A stretch of DNA of 12,587 nt from Candidatus Woesearchaeota archaeon (GCA_003695045.1 RFJB01000122.1:1-12587); one strand, 5' to 3'; shown: positions 1 to 7,865, counted from the first letter of the stretch. Program-made: numbers and translations. The notes: generated by a model from the sequence alone, not told the origin.

Positions 1-3000
1 GATTTCAGCTCGGCAACCGATTTCCAGAATACTAATGCGACGCAGCACACCTTTGCTGCATCAGTTTCCAACGGCACGAACTACACCTTCTATTACCTCT
101 GCAGGGACCTCAACGGAAACGTCAATTCTCCTGCTGCAGAACACTTCTTCTCAGTCGCCGCGGCTCCTTCCGGGCCCTCAATAAGCATTTCACACCCGTC
201 CAATGGAAGCGCCCTTGCTGTCGGCACCACGTGGACGTGGCTCAACATAACCACAAACGAGTCCGCCTCGTGCAAGTTCTCCTCGAACTCTTCGTTTTCA
301 TTCGCTTCGGAGGGCACCCTTATGAGCTCAAACAGTTCAAACACAGGCCACTATTACAACTATTCATCGCTCTCAAACGGGCAGAGCTACACCATTTACT
401 ACCGGTGCAACAACTCCATGGCGGCAGTAAGCAGCCCCAAAAAGCATGTCTTTTCGGTGGCTCCCGATACATCCTCCCCTTCAATATCCTTCATAAGCCC
501 GACCCCCTCTTCAGGAAGCACTTCAACATCATCTTCAGTCAATATCAAGGTGAATATTTCAGAAACCGCAAACGCAACGCTGGTCTTCAATGGAAACTCA
601 TATGTCATGAAAAACTCTACTGGAGGCACGCAGGGAACAACACTGAACAAGACGCTCTCTGTGTCGGACGGAACCTACTCTTACTATGTCGTTGCAGAGG
701 ATTCCGCGGGAAACACCGCGACGAGTTCCACAAGAACGCTTACCATCGACACGACCGCGCCTGTCATAACATTCGTTTCCCCGTCGAACGGCTCGACACT
801 CTCTGACGGTGGAAACATTCTTCTCTCTGTTTCCACAGACGAAGCTGCCAACTGCACCCTGACCTCAAGGAAGCTCGGCACCACCACCTCAACATCTGAC
901 GTTGTCCTCACGGCAAACTCTGCGCGCACCTCATTCACCAAGCGGTTCAACTCAACAGCGGATTCGAGCGGTTTTGACAACTATTTCACAGTGCAGTGCG
1001 TTGACGACTACTCCCACACCTCCACATCAACGACCTACTTCAAGATAAACGACACTACTGCTCCTTCAGTGACCTTTGTCAGTCCGAAAAGCAACTCCTA
1101 CGTCGCATCATCTTCTGTTACACTGAACATCACGACAAGCGAGCCCCTTGGAAGCGTCAAGAAGGCGAAGGTTGACTCGGGCAGCTACGTGTCACTTTCC
1201 GGTTCATCATACTATTATTACACCTTTACCTCTCTCAACGACTCAAAGCACACAATAACAGTGAATGTATCTGACACAAAGGGGAACACTGCTTCCTACT
1301 CTGTGTCATTCACGGTTGACACGCAAAGCCCCGAACTGGAGGTTGTTTCTCCGGAAAACAAGGAAAAAATCTCCGACTGCACAGCGGTGGTTTTCAACCT
1401 CTCTCTTTCCGAGGAGTCAGAGTGCTCCTACGAGTGGTTTGAAGATGTTGAAGATGAGTGCAGGGACGATTGCCAGGCAGATTATGACGAGTGTTACAAT
1501 GATTCAGACACTGTGGATGAGAAGAACGCCTGCCGCGATGACAGGGACGCCTGCTATGACGACTGCGAAGAGGAAAAGTACGAGTCCATTGACGATGATT
1601 CCCTGGAAGAGCAGGACAGGGACGCGTGCTACTCCTGCCAGGACTCCTGCGAGGAGTCGTGCGATTCCGACTACGATTCCTGCATGGACTCTGCAGACAC
1701 AAGCGACGAGGAAGACAGCTGTAAAGACGACTATGATTCATGCGTTTCCGACTGCGACGACTCCTGCGAGGACGAATGCAAATGGTACTATTACGCCTCT
1801 TTCTCGCAGTGCGTTGACGACGGCGACTATCTGGTCGCTTTCTCCTGCGAGGACAACGCGGGCAACGAGAACAAAACCAACATTACCTTCTCTGTTGAAG
1901 ACACGGTCCCTCCCGTCATCCTTTCCCTGTCTCCGTCAGGAAAGGTTTATTCATACTCGGTTACTCTTTCTGCAACAACATCCGAGGATGCTGAATGCAG
2001 GTACTCGGATTCAAACGAGGGCTTCTCTTCAATGAAGAACTCAATGTCCGGCTCGGGAACCTCGCATTCCGCTTCGCTTTCCTTCTCTGAGCCGGGAGAG
2101 CACACCTACTATGTTTCCTGCAACGACACCAACGGCAATGTTATGTCTTCAGCAAACTCCACGACCTTTGAGGTTGTTCCGACAGAGAACGATTACGCCT
2201 ACAAGAAGCTCGGCAGGCTTTCCGCAGGGGAAATCCCTGTTTCATTTGACAACTCCTCCGATGTTCCTGTCAGGAAGGTCGTCCTCAAGCTCTCTGCAGA
2301 GGTTGACAGCGAGATTATTGAAGTGGAAGAACTGCCGGCAAAACCCGATGACGTTCCTGCTCCGTCAAAGAAGGTCTACTCGTACCTCGACCTGCGCAGG
2401 AAATCTCCTTCCTCTGCGCTGGAGTCAGCGGAGATAACATTTGATGTTTCAACATCATGGATTGTTTCAGAGGGCATCTCCGCATCGGACATTGTTCTCA
2501 AGCACTTCGTCGATTCTTCTAGCAGCTGGGAAGACCTCCCAACTTCCAAGGTTTCGGAGAGTGCAGAGTTCATAACCTACACCGCGAAAACCCCGTCGTT
2601 CAGCATTTTCGCAATCTCGGTAAAAGAATCAGAGAAGTCGCAGGCGTCGTCTTCGCAGTCGTCCTCTCAGGACTCAAAAGCGTCTGCAGGAACTTCTGAT
2701 GAAGGTTCAGCGAATGAAACTCCTGAGAATGAAACAGTGCTTCAGCCCGATTTGGACCAGCCGTTGCCGGAATGGCCGGAAATGCCTTCTTCGGGATTCT
2801 CATGGCTCTGGACTCTCGTTTCAGTCCTGGGGCTTGTGGCTGCCGGCGGCGCTGTCTGGGTCACATTCAAAGGTCCCTTCTGGAAGCAGCCCGGTTCAGG
2901 CGGTTCAGGTGGTTCAGGCGCGCATTCCGAATCAACGATGCCATCATCCGAGTCTAGTGAATCCAGGCCTTCCCTCTCGGAGGAGGAAGAAGCCATCAGC

Positions 3001-3522
3001 TCCTACCTGGCTTCCGGCATGACCCTCGAGCAGGTCAGGGATTTGTTCGTTGGCAACGGCTGGTCCCCAGAGGACTTTGACTCCCTCTACGCCTCCTATT
3101 TCGCCAAGGTGTCGTCCTCCGAATCCTCTTCAGAATCCTCTTCTGTCGGGTCGTCTCCCGAATCATCTCAGGACTCCTACTCTGAATCGCTCCCGGATTC
3201 CTCTCCTGAGGCGTCTCCTGCAGCCAGCGAGCCGGGATCAGAGCCTGTCTCAGAACCCGCTCCCGACCTTGGAGCTTTCATCAAGCAGTCGATACGGGCA
3301 GGACTTGACACGCACGATATTGTCCGGCAGCTTCTCGATGCCGGCTGGCCCAAGGATGCCGTGCTCAGCGAGATCCGGTTTCTTGAGGAGCAGAAACTCT
3401 CTCTGGAGAAATTCGCAGAGCAGCAGATTCAGTCAGGAATCCCAAAGGAAGAAATAAAGAACATGCTTCTCAGCCAGGGCTGGCCCGAAGAAGACATTGA
3501 TGATGCGCTGAAAAAATTCTGA
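1..3522 (+). CDS. Large modular cell-surface protein, C-terminal 1173 residues (5' end outside window)
   Basis: The frame is open from base 1, so the true start and any signal peptide lie upstream. Visible order (residues counted from base 1): an incomplete Ig-like domain 1-56, then Ig-like domains starting near 57, 161, 253, 354, 444 and 637. Most open with a motif like 'P-x-I/V-x-F-V-S-P' and close with 'D-x-x-G-N', the pattern of archaeal Ig-like surface repeats. The sixth carries a Cys/Asp-rich insertion (487-593). Residues 730-875 match the PGF-pre-PGF type of module (late 'SWI', 'LPT', 'TPSFSIFAI' motifs). A Ser-rich stretch leads to one membrane span at about 933-956 (WLWTLVSVLGLVAAGGAVW), then a GGSGGSG linker and a cytoplasmic tail with three GW-containing helical repeats. 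Many N-x-S/T sequons suggest glycosylation. It is probably an envelope, adhesion or recognition protein anchored by its C-terminus; the ligand is unknown. It converges on the aMBF1 gene. Confidence 0.88.
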   Translation, partial: DFSSATDFQNTNATQHTFAASVSNGTNYTFYYLCRDLNGNVNSPAAEHFFSVAAAPSGPSISISHPSNGSALAVGTTWTWLNITTNESASCKFSSNSSFSFASEGTLMSSNSSNTGHYYNYSSLSNGQSYTIYYRCNNSMAAVSSPKKHVFSVAPDTSSPSISFISPTPSSGSTSTSSSVNIKVNISETANATLVFNGNSYVMKNSTGGTQGTTLNKTLSVSDGTYSYYVVAEDSAGNTATSSTRTLTIDTTAPVITFVSPSNGSTLSDGGNILLSVSTDEAANCTLTSRKLGTTTSTSDVVLTANSARTSFTKRFNSTADSSGFDNYFTVQCVDDYSHTSTSTTYFKINDTTAPSVTFVSPKSNSYVASSSVTLNITTSEPLGSVKKAKVDSGSYVSLSGSSYYYYTFTSLNDSKHTITVNVSDTKGNTASYSVSFTVDTQSPELEVVSPENKEKISDCTAVVFNLSLSEESECSYEWFEDVEDECRDDCQADYDECYNDSDTVDEKNACRDDRDACYDDCEEEKYESIDDDSLEEQDRDACYSCQDSCEESCDSDYDSCMDSADTSDEEDSCKDDYDSCVSDCDDSCEDECKWYYYASFSQCVDDGDYLVAFSCEDNAGNENKTNITFSVEDTVPPVILSLSPSGKVYSYSVTLSATTSEDAECRYSDSNEGFSSMKNSMSGSGTSHSASLSFSEPGEHTYYVSCNDTNGNVMSSANSTTFEVVPTENDYAYKKLGRLSAGEIPVSFDNSSDVPVRKVVLKLSAEVDSEIIEVEELPAKPDDVPAPSKKVYSYLDLRRKSPSSALESAEITFDVSTSWIVSEGISASDIVLKHFVDSSSSWEDLPTSKVSESAEFITYTAKTPSFSIFAISVKESEKSQASSSQSSSQDSKASAGTSDEGSANETPENETVLQPDLDQPLPEWPEMPSSGFSWLWTLVSVLGLVAAGGAVWVTFKGPFWKQPGSGGSGGSGAHSESTMPSSESSESRPSLSEEEEAISSYLASGMTLEQVRDLFVGNGWSPEDFDSLYASYFAKVSSSESSSESSSVGSSPESSQDSYSESLPDSSPEASPAASEPGSEPVSEPAPDLGAFIKQSIRAGLDTHDIVRQLLDAGWPKDAVLSEIRFLEEQKLSLEKFAEQQIQSGIPKEEIKNMLLSQGWPEEDIDDALKKF
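1459..1779 (+). repeat. Duplicated Cys/Asp-rich helical-hairpin insertion in an Ig-like domain
   Basis: This protein-level repeat covers residues 487-593 of the surface protein. Sixteen cysteines lie in four blocks. Residues 487-522 and 550-585 share the identical spacing C-x3-C-x6-C-x12-C-x6-C-x3-C, so a 36-residue unit has been duplicated; the second copy has two further cysteines on each side (543, 546 and 589, 593). The residues between are mostly Asp, Glu, Ser and Tyr. Each unit reads the same backwards in cysteine spacing, as expected for two antiparallel helices joined by stacked disulfides. The insertion separates Cys475 from Cys604 and Cys616 of the host Ig-like domain. The spacing is read directly; the fold is inferred. 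Metal or calcium binding is an alternative role. Confidence 0.8.
2986..3522 (+). repeat. Three cytoplasmic GW-type helical repeats
   Basis: These are protein-level repeats at about residues 996-1037, 1090-1130 and 1136-1173 of the surface protein. Each has a short helix, a Gly, an acidic helix start, then a Gly-Trp pair. The Gly to Trp distance is 15 residues in all three (1006/1021, 1101/1116, 1146/1161), followed by S/P-x-D/E-D/A. A Ser/Glu/Pro-rich linker separates the first from the second. Similar 'GW-P-x-E-x-I' helical units are known at the ends of membrane proteins from small-genome archaea and bacteria. They look like small helical bundles, possibly UBA-like, for binding a cytoplasmic partner; that role is inferred. 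Confidence 0.7.
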
Positions 3523-3561
3523 TTTCGGAAGATGCCTTTCTCTTTCCGGCTATCTTTTTTT
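3523..3561 (+). terminator. Convergent gap with T-tract, possible terminator of the surface-protein gene
   Basis: Only 27 bases separate the two convergent stop codons. A weak stem (CGGAA at 3526-3530 with TTCCG at 3544-3548) is followed by seven T at 3555-3561, inside the 3' end of the opposing gene. Archaeal termination often needs only such T-tracts. The evidence is sequence-only and weak. Confidence 0.35.
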
Positions 3562-4023
3562 CTTCCTTATTTTAATCACATCACCGAGCGTTATGGTGTC
3601 TCCTCTGCTTCTCTCTATTGCTATTTTGGGCGCTTCTTCTTCAACCACGAGCTTTATTCCAAGGGCATGCTCCAGTTTCTCGGCAAGCTTTATTGACGGT
3701 TCCATATGCTTTGATTCGAGCTTGTGAATTACCGACTCCTTTTCTGCTATCTTCTTCGCGAGTTCCTCCTGCTTCCAGCCCCTTTTTTCTCGAGCCCTCT
3801 TTATTCTCACATGGTAATCCTCAACAATGCTCTGGATTATCTCCGGCTCCTCCTTTTTTGCCTCTTTTTTCACAACACGGCTTTTTGCCGCTTTTGGCTT
3901 TGGCAGGCTCAACGGCCTGACCACTTTGCCGTATGACGAGCAGCTTTTGCACACATTCAGAACTGTTCCCTCTATTTCTGTGGCGTAAAGCGGCCTTTCT
4001 TCTCCGCACATCTCGCATTGCAT
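3550..4023 (-). CDS. Archaeal multiprotein bridging factor aMBF1 (zinc ribbon plus XRE-type HTH)
   Basis: The product has 157 residues, the usual length for archaeal MBF1. The N-terminus has two CxxC pairs (Cys3/Cys6 and Cys25/Cys28) forming a zinc ribbon. A basic/acidic linker (41-66) leads to a Cro/XRE-like helix-turn-helix at about 69-126, with 'GWKQEELAKKI' and 'KLESKHMEPSIKLAEKLEHAL'. The C-terminus ends in a basic tail. Archaeal MBF1 is a cytoplasmic factor; its eukaryotic relative bridges TBP and activators, and archaeal versions have been linked to the ribosome and translation. It lies 17 bases downstream of the YjbQ gene on the same strand. A GGAGG at 4034-4038, ten bases before the ATG, supports the start. 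The two genes are probably cotranscribed. Confidence 0.92.
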   Translation of the reverse strand: MQCEMCGEERPLYATEIEGTVLNVCKSCSSYGKVVRPLSLPKPKAAKSRVVKKEAKKEEPEIIQSIVEDYHVRIKRAREKRGWKQEELAKKIAEKESVIHKLESKHMEPSIKLAEKLEHALGIKLVVEEEAPKIAIERSRGDTITLGDVIKIRKKKR

Positions 4024-4040
4024 TCTCTCTCGCCCTCCGC

Positions 4041-4454
4041 TTATTCTGTCTCTCCGACAAAAGTTACGATTATCCGTCTTTCTCTCGGGCCGTCAAAATC
4101 GCACAGGAATATGTCCTGCCACGTTCCCAGAACTATGTCGCCTTCTCTCACAGGAACGCTTTCCGAGGGACCGATTATTGACGCCTTTATGTGGGCTGCC
4201 GCGTTGTTGTCTATCCTGTCATGGCGGTAACCTGCATGTTTGGGAACTGCCTTGTCAAGAGCCCACAGGATGTCTCTGCCTATATTTGGGTCTGCGTTCT
4301 CGTTTATCGCTACGGCTGCAGTTGCGTGCGGAACAAACACATGGCAGATGCCGTTGTCCGCTTTCAAGCTTCTCAATGCTCTTCTGACTTCTTCTGTTAT
4401 GTCGACGAACTCCTCTTCCTGCCTCGTTCTTACGCTGAACTCTGTGCTTCTCAT
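4041..4454 (-). CDS. YjbQ/UPF0047 family protein (secondary thiamine-phosphate synthase-like)
   Basis: The product has 137 residues, the family's usual size. Family hallmarks are visible: 'HATAAVAINENAD' (43-55), 'HDRIDNNAAAHIKASIIGPS' (78-97), 'GTWQ' (110-113) and 'CDFDGPR' (118-124). The conserved His43, His78 and His88 are candidate metal or catalytic residues. Members are small trimeric proteins; the E. coli one can replace thiamine-phosphate synthase weakly, but the true role in archaea is unsettled. The frame stays open to an ATG at 4565, which would add 37 basic residues. The ATG at 4454 is preferred because it gives the family length and a TATA box sits 28 bases before it, inside the longer reading. 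It is the first gene of an operon with aMBF1. Confidence 0.9.
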   Translation of the reverse strand: MRSTEFSVRTRQEEEFVDITEEVRRALRSLKADNGICHVFVPHATAAVAINENADPNIGRDILWALDKAVPKHAGYRHDRIDNNAAAHIKASIIGPSESVPVREGDIVLGTWQDIFLCDFDGPRERRIIVTFVGETE

Positions 4455-4478
4455 GCATTCTTCTTTTCCACAGCCCTC

Positions 4479-4486
4479 TTTTATAC
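4479..4486 (-). promoter_or_regulatory. TATA box of the YjbQ-aMBF1 operon
   Basis: On the minus strand the sequence reads GTATAAAA, preceded by a purine-rich BRE-like stretch. It is centred about 28 bases upstream of the ATG at 4454. That spacing places the transcription start at or next to the start codon, so the message is probably leaderless. This also decides between the two possible starts of the gene. Confidence 0.65.
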
Positions 4487-4596
4487 TTTTTCTTAATCTG
4501 TTTTTTAATCTGTTTTTATTGCGCTTCTCTCTCGAATTCTCTCCCTTTCTGGTTATTTCAGCCAATCTGGTATCACTTCTGAGTGAGTAGATAATC

Positions 4597-4606
4597 TTAT
4601 ATAAAT
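4597..4606 (+). promoter_or_regulatory. TATA box of the ABC exporter operon
   Basis: TTATATAAAT is a near-perfect archaeal box A centred about 26 bases before the ATG at 4627. The spacing points to a leaderless transcript. No Shine-Dalgarno sequence stands in front of that ATG, which agrees. Confidence 0.72.
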
Positions 4607-4609
4607 TTG

Positions 4610-4621
4610 TATACTGGTATA
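4610..4621 (+). promoter_or_regulatory. Dyad overlapping the probable transcription start, candidate operator
   Basis: TATACTGGTATA is a perfect 5-base inverted repeat around a TG centre. It lies between the TATA box and the start codon of the ABC ATPase gene, where a bound protein would block polymerase. A chance AT-rich palindrome cannot be excluded. Confidence 0.3.
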
Positions 4622-4626
4622 TCTTT

Positions 4627-5628
4627 ATGTCAGAGGTAGTGATCAGGTTTCAGAATGTCGCGAAGAGCTTCGGCCACAAGACAGTGCTCAAAGACGTTAC
4701 CTTTGAGGTCCGGTCCGGAGAGGTCTTCGGCATCATCGGCATGTCCGGTTCAGGCAAAACAACCCTCCTGAACACGCTCATAGGATTCCTCCAGCCCGAC
4801 TACGGCGACATCCGCTTCCGTCTCGAGCACCTTCTCGAATTTGAGGAAGACGAGGAAACGCAATACCGCTCGGTCTTCAAGAACCTTGACGATGTGAAGA
4901 GAACATTCGGTTTTGCTGCGCAGACGCCCTCCTTCTATGAAAACCTGACCCCTGTGGAGAACCTGGAATATTTCGGCAGGATGTACGGCCTCTCAAAGGA
5001 CGTGCGAAAGACAAACGCCGACATTCTTCTGCACCTCATGCGCCTTCAGTCCTCAAAAAATGTGCTTGCGAAAAACCTCTCCGGAGGAATGCAGAAGCGG
5101 CTTGACATTGCCTGCGCCCTCATACACGACCCAAAAGTTCTCATTCTGGACGAGCCGACCGCAGACCTTGACCCTCTTCTCAGAAGGGAAATGTGGGAGC
5201 TCATCAAGAAGATAAACAACAAGGGCACAACAATACTGATGGCGTCCCACTTCCTTGACGAAATAGAAAGCTTGTGCGACCGCGTCGGCATACTCTTTGA
5301 CGGCGTAATACTGAAATCCGGAACTCCTGACGAGCTCAAGAATGTCTACACCCACGACGAGGAGATACACATCCAGACAAGTCCCGGAAGATACGACCTT
5401 CTCATCAACTATCTCAAAGCCCAGCAAAAAAAGCTCAACATAACACGCATAATAAACAAAGGCCACAAGCTCGTGATATACACCTTGTCCGCAGAAAAAG
5501 TCCTCCATTTCCTCCTTCACGGCATAGAGAAGCTTGACGAGTCGCTCCTGGACGTTTATGTGAACAAGCCGAGCCTGGAAGAGGCATTTGAGTCGCTCAT
5601 AAAGGAATCAAGAAAGAAGAAGGACTGA
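4627..5628 (+). CDS. ABC transporter ATP-binding protein (exporter type)
   Basis: The product has 333 residues. All nucleotide-binding motifs are present: Walker A GMSGSGKT (38-45), Q-loop Gln99 followed by 'TPSFYENLTPVENL', signature LSGGMQ (151-156), Walker B VLILDE (171-176) with catalytic Glu176, D-loop 'TADLD' (178-182) and switch His208. About 15 extra residues between Walker A and the Q-loop (roughly 66-88, acidic) and a C-terminal extension of about 90 residues (243-333) go beyond the core domain; such extensions are usual in the subfamily that pairs with ABC-2 permeases. It powers the permease encoded one base downstream. The substrate is not evident. Transcription is probably leaderless from the TATA box at 4597-4606. 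Confidence 0.93.
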   Translation: MSEVVIRFQNVAKSFGHKTVLKDVTFEVRSGEVFGIIGMSGSGKTTLLNTLIGFLQPDYGDIRFRLEHLLEFEEDEETQYRSVFKNLDDVKRTFGFAAQTPSFYENLTPVENLEYFGRMYGLSKDVRKTNADILLHLMRLQSSKNVLAKNLSGGMQKRLDIACALIHDPKVLILDEPTADLDPLLRREMWELIKKINNKGTTILMASHFLDEIESLCDRVGILFDGVILKSGTPDELKNVYTHDEEIHIQTSPGRYDLLINYLKAQQKKLNITRIINKGHKLVIYTLSAEKVLHFLLHGIEKLDESLLDVYVNKPSLEEAFESLIKESRKKKD

Positions 5629-5629
5629 C

Positions 5630-7744
5630 GTGGTACGAATGTGGAAGATATTTGCCGTAATCCTCAGGAACATTAAGCTGCTTACCCGCTCGAAGCTTTC
5701 GGGGCTGATAGTCATAGCAGGGCCTCTCTTCATAATGTTTCTCGTAGGGCTTGCATTCAACACATCGAACATATACTCGATAAACATTGCCGCCTACAAG
5801 CACGACAACAGCCCTCTCTCGGACACCTTCATAAGCCAGCTCAGGCAGAACAAGTTTTCAGTGTCTGTTATGGATTCCCTCGACGAGTGCATTGAATCAG
5901 TAAGGTGGGGCGCCTCTCATATCTGCATTGAATTTCCGGCGGACTTTGTCATAACAAACAACAAGACGAACGAGATAAACTTCTATGCCGACACATCGCA
6001 GATGAACATCGTCTATCTCGTTCTTGATTCTGTCTCAAGCGAGCTTTCCAGCAGGGCCTCCGAACTGAGCGAGGGCCTGACCCAGCTTATTTTGGACACT
6101 GTTGATTCTGCAAGGGAGATGATAACCAACAATACCGCTCTCCTTACCGAACAGGGAGCCCGAAGGAAATCCGCTCTTGCAGAAATCGACTCATCAGAAT
6201 CAGAGCTTGACGGCCTTGACCTTGAGCTTCCGTCATCAGCATCCTCTGATGTGGACTCCCTCTCCGACAGTATTGACGAGCTCTCTGACAAAGTTGACGA
6301 GCTCTCTGACAACGCTGACGACGCTGTTTCCGAGTTCCGCTCCCTCATGTCGAAAGTTGAAAACAATGCCGAGGACCTTGTTGACGAACTCGACGACGCC
6401 AACCTTTCAACATCTGATGCAGAGGCAATCCTCGATTTCATAAACGACTCAAGGGACTCTTTGAACCGGATTGAAGAAAACCTTGACAATGCAAACAGCA
6501 ACATATCTGACCAGTTCTCCGCAATACACTCCCTGCTCTCGGATGTTTCGAGAAACATTGACAAGGCATCAAACCTGCTTGGCAAGGCATCTGATGCGCG
6601 CAGCAGCGTCAAGGAAAAGTTCAAGTCCATCCGGGAGGACATCAACAAGAGCGAAGCCATAGCCCAGCAGATTCTTTCCGGCTACAATGCCCTGGCATCT
6701 CAGATTGACTCCCTCCCTGTCACAAGCGCCCATTCAATAGCCAGGCCGGTAACAACTTCCATAAAATCGGTTTCATCAGAGCAGTCGAACCTCGTATACA
6801 TGTTTCCCGCTCTTATAATGCTCCTCGTCATGTTCATGCCCCTGCTCCTCTCCTCAACCCTTGTCATTATGGAGCGCAAGTCAATGGCGACATTCAGAAA
6901 TTTCTGCACCCCCACAAAGGACATATCCTTCATGCTCGGCACCTTCATAACCTCGCTTTTGGTGGTGGGAATACAGCTCGGCCTGCTCCTCTCCATTGCA
7001 GTGTTCTTCTTCAAGGATGTTCTTGTCTTCAACCCGCTTGTTCTTGTCCTCGTTCTCGTTGTCCTGACCGTTCTCTTCACGGTTCTCGGAATGGCAATAG
7101 GGTATTTCTTCTCAAGCGAGGAAACAGTGACTCTCGCAAGCATTTCCGTCGGAAGCCTCCTTCTTCTGCTTTCTGACTTCATCCTCCCGCTGGAGAGCAT
7201 GCCTCCCGAGGTTGCTTCCCTTGCATCTTACAATCCCTTTGTGATTGGAACGGACATTCTCAGGCAGGTGGTTCTCTTTGATTTCGGCTTCTGGAGAATA
7301 TACGACCGCCTTTACATCCTGCTGTTGTATGCTGTTGCGCTCTTCCTTCTGACGATTATAGTCCAGAAGATTATGAAGTACCGCTTCCTCCGGCTCTACA
7401 CGCGCTTCAATGTGAACAAGAAGGACAAAAAGGCGGTTTCCCTCCAGCTGGAGCCTTCAGAGCCCCTGAAGCTTGACGACGGCTCGGAGATAAAAACCCT
7501 CGGGGAGCTGGCTGAAAAGCTTGAGTCAATCCCCACCAAGAAATATGAGCAGTATGTCTCTGAGGACTCGGATGCGTTTGCGGACTGGATAAGAAAATCT
7601 TACGGGGACGCTTCTCTTGCCGCCAAGTTTGCCAGAACGAAGTCGCTCAAAAAAAGGGTCCGCCTGCTCAGAAAAGCCCAGAAGAAAAGGGACAAACTGA
7701 TTGAGAAGCGCAAGCGTTCAGGCGGAAACGAGGAAAAGGTCTGA
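5630..7744 (+). CDS. ABC-2/YhgE-like permease with long extracytoplasmic coiled coil and extra C-terminal domain
   Basis: The product has 704 residues. The GTG start lies one base after the ATPase stop, implying translational coupling; an in-frame ATG at 5639 is an alternative. Span 1 is at about 24-43. It is followed by an extracytoplasmic region of about 340 residues: an alpha/beta part (48-130), then a long coiled coil (about 135-365) with heptads such as LSDSIDE-LSDKVDE-LSDNADD at 211-231. Five further spans follow at about 388-413, 432-460, 464-492, 499-521 and 560-582, as in ABC-2 permeases. The cytoplasmic tail (about 596-704) contains 'LDDGSEIKTLGELAEKLESI' and 'FADWIRKSYGD', resembling DUF5752-like domains, and ends in a strongly basic helix. 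One span, a large outside domain, then five spans is the layout of ABC2_membrane_3 and YhgE/Pip proteins. The substrate is unknown. Confidence 0.88.
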   Translation: MVRMWKIFAVILRNIKLLTRSKLSGLIVIAGPLFIMFLVGLAFNTSNIYSINIAAYKHDNSPLSDTFISQLRQNKFSVSVMDSLDECIESVRWGASHICIEFPADFVITNNKTNEINFYADTSQMNIVYLVLDSVSSELSSRASELSEGLTQLILDTVDSAREMITNNTALLTEQGARRKSALAEIDSSESELDGLDLELPSSASSDVDSLSDSIDELSDKVDELSDNADDAVSEFRSLMSKVENNAEDLVDELDDANLSTSDAEAILDFINDSRDSLNRIEENLDNANSNISDQFSAIHSLLSDVSRNIDKASNLLGKASDARSSVKEKFKSIREDINKSEAIAQQILSGYNALASQIDSLPVTSAHSIARPVTTSIKSVSSEQSNLVYMFPALIMLLVMFMPLLLSSTLVIMERKSMATFRNFCTPTKDISFMLGTFITSLLVVGIQLGLLLSIAVFFFKDVLVFNPLVLVLVLVVLTVLFTVLGMAIGYFFSSEETVTLASISVGSLLLLLSDFILPLESMPPEVASLASYNPFVIGTDILRQVVLFDFGFWRIYDRLYILLLYAVALFLLTIIVQKIMKYRFLRLYTRFNVNKKDKKAVSLQLEPSEPLKLDDGSEIKTLGELAEKLESIPTKKYEQYVSEDSDAFADWIRKSYGDASLAAKFARTKSLKKRVRLLRKAQKKRDKLIEKRKRSGGNEEKV

Positions 7745-7820
7745 TTCTCCTTTGTCTGCTTTTCTGCTGGTTTCTGTCGGGCTGCCTGATTTCTGCGGTG
7801 CCTGAAAAATCAAAGAGGAG

Positions 7821-7833
7821 ATTATATAAATAA
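7821..7833 (+). promoter_or_regulatory. TATA box of the DUF4139 gene
   Basis: ATTATATAAATAA is a strong archaeal box A in the 121-base gap after the permease gene. It is centred about 39 bases before the ATG at 7866. It indicates that the DUF4139 gene has its own promoter and is not just the tail of the exporter operon. Further upstream, 7745-7810 is pyrimidine-rich with repeated TTTCTG and GCCTGA words and could hold the exporter terminator. Confidence 0.65.
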
Positions 7834-7865
7834 CCCGTCTTTATGTTCATGCAGGGGTGGTTGTT

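Noticed and set aside
1265..2035. A 256-codon plus-strand frame inside the surface-protein gene
   Set aside because: Its product is rich in Thr, Arg and Pro without any fold, as expected from an out-of-frame reading of the Cys/Asp-rich gene, which has clear domains in its own frame.
4455..4565. Longer start for the YjbQ gene at 4565
   Set aside because: It would add 37 basic residues not usual in the family and would place the operon's TATA box inside the coding region.
6013..6660. A 215-codon open frame on the minus strand opposite the permease coiled coil
   Set aside because: It is a Ser/Arg-rich shadow of a Ser/Asp-rich coding region, with no start signal and no domain.
7843..7845. ATG upstream of the DUF4139 gene
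   Set aside because: It is in a different frame from the DUF4139 protein and lies nearer the TATA box than a transcription start would allow.
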